NCBI RefSeq assembly: GCF_902506145.1 | Contig: NZ_LR733534.1 | Location: 1-40,531 of the forward strand | Reading direction: 5' to 3' | Length of the DNA stretch: 40,531 bases | From: Burkholderia sp. 8Y | Lineage (GTDB): Bacteria > Pseudomonadota > Gammaproteobacteria > Burkholderiales > Burkholderiaceae | In this document: positions 34,724-40,531 of the stretch, in pieces | Numbering within the stretch: the stretch's first letter is position 1 | Layout of the letters: the number at the start of each line of letters is the position of its first letter | Made by a program: the position numbers and the translations under genes | Notes under the pieces: generated by a model | The model's database searches: none | What the model was told of the DNA's origin: nothing | What the model saw: the letters and a program-made list of their open reading frames with translations, nothing else

Positions 34724-35884
34724 ATGCGTATCCGTACGAACCTCAAACCGTTGGCATGGCTGGCGGCGTTCGCCAGCGCCGCATTCGCCGCCGCGCCCAT
34801 GACCGCCGCCGCCGAAGACGTCACCGTGAAGGCCGGCTTCGCCGCGCCGCTCACGGGCGCGAACGCGGGCTACGGGAAAGATCTTCAGAACGGCGTGCAG
34901 CTCGCGCTCGACGAAGCGAACGCACAGAAAATCACCATCGGCGGCAAGACGGCGAAGTTCGAGATTCAGGCGGAAGACGATCAGGCGGACCCGCGCGTCG
35001 GCGTGCAGGCGGCGCAGAAGCTCGTCGATGACGGCGTCGCCGTGGTCGTCGGTCACTTCAATTCCGGCACGACGCTGCCCGCTTCGCCCATTTACAACAA
35101 CGCCGGCATCCCGATGATCGATCCGGCCGCGACGAATCCGACCATCACCACGCGCGGCATGGAGAACGTGTTCACGGTGATTTCCAGCGACGCGCAGAAC
35201 GCCGGCAACGCCGGCGCGTACGCGGTCACGACGACGAAAGCCAAGCGCATCGCCATCATCGACGACCGGACGGCCTTCGGTCAGGGCGAAGCGGACGAGT
35301 TCGAGAAAGCGGCGAAGGCGAAAGGCGGCAATGTCGTCGGACGCGAGTTCAGCGACAACCAGACCGTCGATTTCAGCGCGCAACTTACGCGCATCAAGGC
35401 GACGAACGCGGATCTGATTTTCTTCGGCGGACTGGACCGGCAAGCCGCTGCGGTCGTCAAGCGCATGAAGCAGCTCGGCATGAACGCGCAGTTCGTGGGC
35501 GGCGGCGGCGTGATGGACGCCGACTTCCTGAAGCTCGCCGGCGACGCCGCCGAAGGCGCGCAGGCGTGGGAATACGGCAGTCCGCTCGACAAACTGCCGC
35601 AAGGCAAGGCGTTCAGCGACAAGTTCCAGAAGCGGTTCGGCGTGGCGATTCTTTCTTACGCGCCGTTCGGCTACGACGCGGCGTGGGCCGCCATCCACGC
35701 GATGCAGAAGGCAAATTCCGCCGATCCGAAAGTCTATCGCCCCGTGCTGAAGAAAATCTCGTTCCAGGGCATCACGGGCCCCATCGCCTTCGACGACAAC
35801 GGCGCGCTAAAGAATGCGTCGTCGACGCTGTATCAGGTGAAGAACGGGCAGTGGGAAAGCGTCGTCACGAAGCACGGCATGTAA
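34724..35884 (+). CDS. Branched-chain amino acid type ABC binding protein (LivJ/LivK-like), orphan
   Basis: 386 residues with a signal peptide (cleavage near AAAED). Type I periplasmic binding fold (Peripla_BP_6): AGFAAPLTGANAGYGKDLQNG, AEDDQADPRVGVQAAQKL, and the VGHFNSGTTLPASPIYN ligand-binding stretch. Substrates of the family include Leu/Ile/Val, but also other acids and amides. No permease or ATPase genes lie nearby, so it relies on a transporter encoded elsewhere. A very strong ribosome site suggests high expression. It converges on the LysR gene with a 3-base gap. Confidence 0.92.
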   Translation: MRIRTNLKPLAWLAAFASAAFAAAPMTAAAEDVTVKAGFAAPLTGANAGYGKDLQNGVQLALDEANAQKITIGGKTAKFEIQAEDDQADPRVGVQAAQKLVDDGVAVVVGHFNSGTTLPASPIYNNAGIPMIDPAATNPTITTRGMENVFTVISSDAQNAGNAGAYAVTTTKAKRIAIIDDRTAFGQGEADEFEKAAKAKGGNVVGREFSDNQTVDFSAQLTRIKATNADLIFFGGLDRQAAAVVKRMKQLGMNAQFVGGGGVMDADFLKLAGDAAEGAQAWEYGSPLDKLPQGKAFSDKFQKRFGVAILSYAPFGYDAAWAAIHAMQKANSADPKVYRPVLKKISFQGITGPIAFDDNGALKNASSTLYQVKNGQWESVVTKHGM

Positions 35885-35887
35885 GCG

Positions 35888-36826
35888 TCATCGAAGGCGC
35901 AGCGATTCGCGCGTGGCGGCGGCTTCGCCGTTCAGCCACTGCGCGAACTGCTGCAACGCGGGCGACGGCGCGGGCCGCTCCGGATAGACGAGGTAGTACG
36001 CCGCGCCGCTCGGCACGCGCAACGCAAACGGCGCGATCACGCGTTTGGCGCGCAGGTCTTCTTCGATCAGCGATACATCGCCGATCGTGACGCCCAAGCC
36101 CTGCATCGCGGACGAAATGGCGAGGTCGAGCGTGTCGAAATGTTGCGCCTTCGCGGACGGCAACCCGCTGTAGCCATAGGCGCCGAGCCACAGGAGCCAG
36201 TCGCGGCGGTCGCGCGTCGGGTGCAAGAGCGTCTGGCCCGCGAGGTCGTCGGGCGTGGGCTTCGTGCGGCCGTCCGGCTTCCACAGTTCGGGCGCACAGA
36301 CGGGCGTGAGCACTTCATCGAAAAGATGATGCACCGTCAGGCCCTTGCCCGACGGGCGCGCGTTCGTCGCGCTGAAGACGATGGCGGCATCGAACTGTTC
36401 GGCATTGAATTCGACGCCGTGCGACACCGACGCCGTCACCTCCACCACCTGTTCCGGACGCTCGTTTTGCAGCCGGATCACGCGCGGCAGCACCCAGCGC
36501 ATGGCGCAAGTCGGGCATTTGACGCGCAGCGTCCCGGACTGGCCGCCGCCTTTGGCGAGCGCGTCTTCGATTTGCGCGAACGCCTGCTGCAACGGCGCGA
36601 TGAGCAGCGCGCCATGATGCGTGAGCGCGAGCCCGCGCGCCTGCCGCACGAAAAGCGCGTAGCCGAGCTGGCCTTCCAGTCCCGCGATCTGCCGGCTGAC
36701 GGCGCCCTGCGTCACGTTGAGAGCGTCCGCGGCGCGCGTGAAATTGAGCTTCCGCGCGACCACGAGGAAGGTCTTCAGGACATCGAGCGAGGGCAGCGGT
36801 TTCATCGGGTTATGGAAGATAGCCAT
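35888..36826 (-). CDS. LysR-family regulator (GcvA-like), divergent from the aminotransferase
   Basis: 312 residues. N-terminal helix-turn-helix LNFTRAADALNVTQGAVSRQI (about 27-47) and a C-terminal LysR substrate domain with TLRVKCPTCAMRWVLPRV. The wording resembles the GcvA/AmpR subgroup. An ATG at 36805 is an alternative start (305 residues). It is divergent from the aminotransferase gene, and LysR proteins commonly control the divergent neighbour, so it may sense an amino or keto acid. Confidence 0.9.
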   Translation of the reverse strand: MAIFHNPMKPLPSLDVLKTFLVVARKLNFTRAADALNVTQGAVSRQIAGLEGQLGYALFVRQARGLALTHHGALLIAPLQQAFAQIEDALAKGGGQSGTLRVKCPTCAMRWVLPRVIRLQNERPEQVVEVTASVSHGVEFNAEQFDAAIVFSATNARPSGKGLTVHHLFDEVLTPVCAPELWKPDGRTKPTPDDLAGQTLLHPTRDRRDWLLWLGAYGYSGLPSAKAQHFDTLDLAISSAMQGLGVTIGDVSLIEEDLRAKRVIAPFALRVPSGAAYYLVYPERPAPSPALQQFAQWLNGEAAATRESLRLR

Positions 36827-36894
36827 GAGCGGCGCACATGGCTAGTATGACAAAGTTTCGATTGTCGGCCGCTTATTGCCGGGGTTGAATCGTC

Positions 36895-36914
36895 GCACTG
36901 TCTAGTTGCACTGT
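36895..36914. promoter_or_regulatory. Direct repeat GCACTGT in the LysR/aminotransferase promoter region
   Basis: GCACTGT occurs at 36895-36901 and 36908-36914, 13 bases apart, just before the ribosome site of the aminotransferase. Spacing is near one and a quarter helical turns. It may be a regulator contact region; no classical LysR T-N11-A box was proven. Confidence 0.35.
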
Positions 36915-36932
36915 TTATTGGAGCGAGCCGTC

Positions 36933-38087
36933 GTGCAAAGCGCCTGTGTCCCCGAATCGAAACTGCCGAAGGTCGGCACCACCATTTTCACCGTGATCGG
37001 CCAGCTTGCCGACGAGCATCACGCGCTGAACCTGTCGCAAGGCGCGCCGAATTTCGCGTGCGATCCGAGGCTCGTCGACAGCGTCACGCGAGCCATGCAG
37101 GCAGGACATAACCAGTATTCGCCGATGTCCGGCGTCCTCGCGCTGCGCGAAGCAATCGCCTTGAAGACGCAAAAGGTCTACGGCGCGCAGTACGATCCGG
37201 GCACGGAAGTGACCGTCGTGGCGAGCGCGAGCGAAGGGCTTTACGCGACGATCAGCGCGCTCGTGCATCCGGGCGACGAGGTGATCTACTTCGAGCCGTC
37301 ATTCGACAGCTATGCGCCCATCGTGCAGCTTCAGGGCGCGACGCCGGTTGCGATCAAGCTGTCGCCCGCAGATTTCAGCATCGACTGGGACGAAGTCGCC
37401 GCCGCCATCACGCCGAAGACGCGCATGATTCTCGTCAACACGCCGCACAACCCGACGGGCAGCGCGTTCACGACCGCCGACATCGAGCGGCTCACGGCGC
37501 TCACGCGCGGCACGAACATCGTCGTGCTGTCGGACGAAGTGTACGAGCACGTCGTGTTCGACGGCGCGCCGCATCACGGCATGGCGCGCTATCCGGCGCT
37601 GGCCGAACGCAGCGTGATCGTGTCGTCGTTCGGCAAGTCGTATCACGTGACAGGCTGGCGCGTCGGCTATTGCCTCGCGCCCGCCGCGCTGACCGCCGAG
37701 ATTCGCAAGGTTCACCAGTTCATGACGTTTTCCGCCGACACGCCGATGCAAATGGCGTTCGCCGAGGCGCTCGCCGATGAATCGAGCTACCTGAATCTCG
37801 GGCCGTTCTATCAGCACAAACGCGACGTGCTCGCAAACGCGCTCGCCGGCTCGCGTTTCGAACTGTTGCCGAGCGCGGGCAGCTTCTTCATGCTTGCACG
37901 CTACAGCGCGATCTCGGACGCGCCGGACAGCGACTTCGTGCTGCGGCTGATCCGCGAAGCGCGCGTCGCGACCATCCCGCTGTCCGCGTTCTACACGGAC
38001 GGCACCGACCATCGCCTGATTCGCCTGTCGTTCGCGAAGGACGACGATACGCTCATCGAAGGCGCGCGCCGCCTTTGCCTGATCTAG
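36933..38087 (+). CDS. PLP-dependent aminotransferase, YbdL/methionine-type
   Basis: 384 residues from a GTG at 36933, with GGAG 9 bases upstream; a TTG at 36906 would add 9 residues but has no site. Fold type I aminotransferase: NPTG (173-176), Asp201 (SDEVYEHV), PLP lysine Lys235 (SSFGKSYHVTGWRVGY) and a C-terminal RLSF arginine. The N-terminal LPKVGTTIFTVIGQLADEHHA matches E. coli YbdL (methionine aminotransferase). It moves amino groups between methionine or aromatic amino acids and keto acids. It is followed 24 bases on by an amino acid binding protein. Confidence 0.92.
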   Translation: MQSACVPESKLPKVGTTIFTVIGQLADEHHALNLSQGAPNFACDPRLVDSVTRAMQAGHNQYSPMSGVLALREAIALKTQKVYGAQYDPGTEVTVVASASEGLYATISALVHPGDEVIYFEPSFDSYAPIVQLQGATPVAIKLSPADFSIDWDEVAAAITPKTRMILVNTPHNPTGSAFTTADIERLTALTRGTNIVVLSDEVYEHVVFDGAPHHGMARYPALAERSVIVSSFGKSYHVTGWRVGYCLAPAALTAEIRKVHQFMTFSADTPMQMAFAEALADESSYLNLGPFYQHKRDVLANALAGSRFELLPSAGSFFMLARYSAISDAPDSDFVLRLIREARVATIPLSAFYTDGTDHRLIRLSFAKDDDTLIEGARRLCLI

Positions 38088-38111
38088 CCTTTTGAATTCC
38101 TGGAGACCACG

Positions 38112-38894
38112 ATGAAGAAGAACCACCTCGCCGCCGCACTGTTCGTCGCGTGCTCGTTTGCCAGCGGCGCGGCGCTCGCCGCCGACACGCTGCGCTTCGG
38201 TCTCGAAGCGCAATATCCGCCGTTCGAGTCGAAATCGGCGACGGGCGAGCTCCAAGGGCTCGATATCGACGTGGGCAACGCGGTCTGCGCCGCCGCGAAA
38301 ATGCAGTGCAAGTGGGTCGAAACGTCGTTCGACGGCCTGATTCCCGCGCTGCAAGGCCGCAAGTTCGACGCGATCAACTCCGCGATGAACGCGACCGAGC
38401 AGCGCCGCCAGGCGATCGACTTCACGACGGTCGTGTATCGCGTGCCGACGCAACTCATCGCGAAGACGGGCAGCGGTATCGAACCGACGGCGGCGTCGCT
38501 CAAGGGCAAGAGCGTGGGCGTGCTGCAAGGCTCCATTCAGGAGACGTTCGCCAAGGCGCACTGGGAGAACGAAGGCGTGAAGGTCGTGCCGTATCAGGAC
38601 CAGAATCAGGTCTATGCCGATCTCAAATCCGGCCGTCTCGACGCGACGCTCGTGCTCGCGCCCGCCGGACAAAGCGGCTTCCTGTCGAAGCCCGACGGCG
38701 AAGGCTTCTCGTTCGCCGGGGCGCCGGTGCGCGACGACAAGATTCTCGGCAGCGGCATCGCGTACGGCGTCCGCAAGGGCGACGATGCGCTGAAGGCCAA
38801 GCTCGACGCGGCGATCGCGAAGGTGAAGGCGGACGGCACCATCGACAAGTACGCGAAGAAGTATCTCGGCAACATCGACATTTCAGCGAAGTAA
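38112..38894 (+). CDS. Polar amino acid ABC binding protein (HisJ/ArgT-like), orphan
   Basis: 260 residues with a signal peptide ending ALA|AD. Type II periplasmic binding fold (SBP_bac_3): FGLEAQYPPFESKS, QGLDIDVGNAVCAAAKMQCKWVETSFDGLIPAL with the two cysteines near 57 and 65 likely forming a disulfide, and YADLKSGRLDA. It probably binds a basic or polar amino acid. No permease or ATPase follows in the window. Close spacing after the aminotransferase suggests one operon for use of an amino acid. Confidence 0.93.
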   Translation: MKKNHLAAALFVACSFASGAALAADTLRFGLEAQYPPFESKSATGELQGLDIDVGNAVCAAAKMQCKWVETSFDGLIPALQGRKFDAINSAMNATEQRRQAIDFTTVVYRVPTQLIAKTGSGIEPTAASLKGKSVGVLQGSIQETFAKAHWENEGVKVVPYQDQNQVYADLKSGRLDATLVLAPAGQSGFLSKPDGEGFSFAGAPVRDDKILGSGIAYGVRKGDDALKAKLDAAIAKVKADGTIDKYAKKYLGNIDISAK

Positions 38895-38998
38895 GCTGCG
38901 TTCGGCGGCGCTGCAGCTTTTTAGAAGCACAGGCACACTGGCGGATTCGTTGACATCCGGCCGCGACTTCGCCGTCGCGGCGCTTCGCCGGGAGATGC

Positions 38999-40531
38999 AT
39001 GAGCACGCCGCCGCCAACAAACGCCGCACCGCCTCCGCCGCCGCTCAAAGGCGGCCAGCTTGTGCTCGCCACGTTCGCCGTGGCGCTCGCGACGTTCATG
39101 AACGTGCTCGATTCGTCGATTGCGAACGTCGCCATTCCGACGATTTCCGGCAACCTCGGCGTCTCGGTCAACGAAGGCACGTGGGTCATCACCGTGTTCG
39201 CGGCGTCGAACGCGGTTTCCATTCCGCTCACCGGCTGGCTCACGCAACGGCTCGGACAGATCCGGCTGTTTGTCGGCGCCATCCTGATGTTCGTGCTGTC
39301 GTCGTGGCTCTGCGGGCTCGCGCCGAATCTGCCGGTCCTGCTGATTGCCCGCGTGCTGCAAGGCGCGGTCGCCGGGCCGCTGATTCCGCTCTCGCAGGCC
39401 ATCCTGCTCGGCTCGTATCCGAAAGAGAAGTCGTCGATGGCGCTCTCGCTCTGGGCGATGACCGCGACTGTCGGCCCGATTGCCGGCCCCGCGCTCGGCG
39501 GCTGGATTACCGACAGCTATTCGTGGTCGTGGATCTTCTATATCAACATACCGGTCGGCATTTTCGCGGCGGGCGTGACGTGGTTCATCTACCGCACTCG
39601 CGAGTCGCCGACGCGCAAGGCGCCCATCGACGTGATCGGGCTCGCGCTGCTCGTCGCGTGGGTGGCGTCGTTGCAGATCATGCTCGACAAGGGGCGCGAC
39701 CTCGACTGGTTCTCGTCGCCGGTCATCGTGGCGCTGGCGATCGTCGCGGTTATCTCGTTCGCGTTCTTCGTGGTCTGGGAATTGACGGAGGCCAATCCGG
39801 TGGTCGACCTACGGCTTTTCACCGGGCGCAATTTCTTTGGCGGAACCGTGGCGATTTCGGTGGCTTACGGCGTGTTCTTCGGCAATCTCGTGCTCCTGCC
39901 GCAGTGGATGCAGCAGTATCTGAACTACCGCTCCGTGGATGCCGGGCTCGTCACCGCGCCGCTCGGCATCTTTGCCGTGATCCTCGCGCCCGTGATGGGC
40001 AAGGTTCTGCCGCGCAGCGACGCCCGCGTGATCGCGACGATGGCGTTCGTCGGCTTCGCGTTCGTGTTCTGGCTGCGCTCGAAGTACGTGATCGAGATCG
40101 ACACCTTCCATCTCGTGCTGCCGACGCTGCTTCAGGGCATTCCAATGGCGATGTTTTTCGTGCCGCTGACCGCCATCGTGCTGTCGGGCTTGCCGCCTTC
40201 GAAGATTCCGGCGGCGGCTGGTTTGTCGAACTTCGCGCGGGTCTTTTGTGGCGCGGTCGGCACGTCGCTCGCGGGCAACGCGTGGGACGACCGCATCGCG
40301 CTGCATCACGAGCGGCTGACCGAGCAGGCGAATGCCTTTAATCCGACGTTCTTGCAGGCGCTCGGCGCGTCGCAATCGACGCTCGATATCAGCGAAGCGC
40401 AGGCGCGCGGCATGTTCAATTTCACCGTCAACTCGCAAGCCGCGATGATGGGCCTCAACGATATCTTTCTGATCTCGGCGGTGATCTTCATTTTGATCAT
40501 TCCGCTGATCTGGATCACGAAGGTGGCGAAG
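38999..40531 (+). CDS. DHA2-family MFS drug exporter (EmrB-like), runs off the window
   Basis: 511 codons, open to the last base without a stop, so only a short C-terminal tail is missing. The start at 38999 follows a GGGAG site. A Pro-rich N-terminus (STPPPTNAAPPPPP) precedes about 14 membrane helices. EmrB signatures: ATFMNVLDSSIANVAIPTI, TGWLTQRLGQ, and antiporter motif C in GPIAGPALGGWI. Such proteins usually pair with an EmrA-type membrane fusion protein, which may lie beyond either side; none is seen upstream. Substrate unknown. Confidence 0.93.
   Translation, partial: MSTPPPTNAAPPPPPLKGGQLVLATFAVALATFMNVLDSSIANVAIPTISGNLGVSVNEGTWVITVFAASNAVSIPLTGWLTQRLGQIRLFVGAILMFVLSSWLCGLAPNLPVLLIARVLQGAVAGPLIPLSQAILLGSYPKEKSSMALSLWAMTATVGPIAGPALGGWITDSYSWSWIFYINIPVGIFAAGVTWFIYRTRESPTRKAPIDVIGLALLVAWVASLQIMLDKGRDLDWFSSPVIVALAIVAVISFAFFVVWELTEANPVVDLRLFTGRNFFGGTVAISVAYGVFFGNLVLLPQWMQQYLNYRSVDAGLVTAPLGIFAVILAPVMGKVLPRSDARVIATMAFVGFAFVFWLRSKYVIEIDTFHLVLPTLLQGIPMAMFFVPLTAIVLSGLPPSKIPAAAGLSNFARVFCGAVGTSLAGNAWDDRIALHHERLTEQANAFNPTFLQALGASQSTLDISEAQARGMFNFTVNSQAAMMGLNDIFLISAVIFILIIPLIWITKVAK

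Noticed and set aside
36906..36932. TTG start at 36906 for the aminotransferase
   Set aside because: No ribosome site upstream, and it overlaps the promoter repeats; GTG 36933 has GGAG at good spacing.
38950..40341. 463-codon plus-strand frame overlapping the EmrB-like gene
   Set aside because: Out-of-frame shadow; the frame starting at 38999 encodes the full set of DHA2 signatures up to the window edge.

Overview
The window is GC-rich, densely packed chromosomal DNA of the Burkholderiaceae type (Burkholderia, Paraburkholderia or Caballeronia). This rests on the gene order prpC - small exported protein - prpD - acnA, the codon use, and the many IrlR/CusR, LacI, GntR, LysR and MarR regulators. 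The genus is an inference. I saw no tRNA, rRNA, insertion sequence, integrase or CRISPR array.

Layout. 1-5108: end of the 2-methylcitrate (propionate) operon (prpC tail, MliC-like exported protein, prpD, acnA) with a strong terminator. 5140-9397: a minus-strand operon of cytochrome b, an exported molybdopterin oxidoreductase and a DUF5666-like protein. It is divergent from a CusR/HprR-like two-component pair, with a CusR-type box between them. 9419-12318: a DedA-rhodanese fusion translationally coupled to a cNMP-domain/thioredoxin-reductase-like fusion. 12671-16228: a tetronate (threonate/erythronate) catabolic operon with its own GntR regulator, but without the usual kinase and aldolase. 16315-19213: thioredoxin-like protein, a split chromate transporter, a PanE-like reductase and a small GIY-YIG-like protein. 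19497-20954: gnd and its terminator.

20965-25856 is the most unusual part. Four tightly packed minus-strand genes encode an AfsA-family (A-factor/butenolide synthase) protein, a HAD phosphatase, a cytochrome P450 with a non-canonical I helix, and a DHA2 exporter. A 427-bp AT-rich leader full of inverted repeats precedes them. This looks like a complete make-tailor-export operon for a butyrolactone-, butenolide- or furan-like small molecule in a Gram-negative host. The product is unknown.

25857-32599: a LacI-regulated sugar or cyclitol operon (regulator, fused ATPase, permease, binding protein, TIM-barrel isomerase, Gfo/Idh/MocA dehydrogenase). 32792-34451: a YciI/DGPF protein, an SDR, and a MarR regulator with identical palindromes in front of itself and the SDR. 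34724-40531: two orphan ABC binding proteins, a LysR regulator, a YbdL-like aminotransferase and a second DHA2 exporter that runs off the window.

Many neighbours overlap by 4 bases (ATGA or TTGA), which supports the operon assignments.
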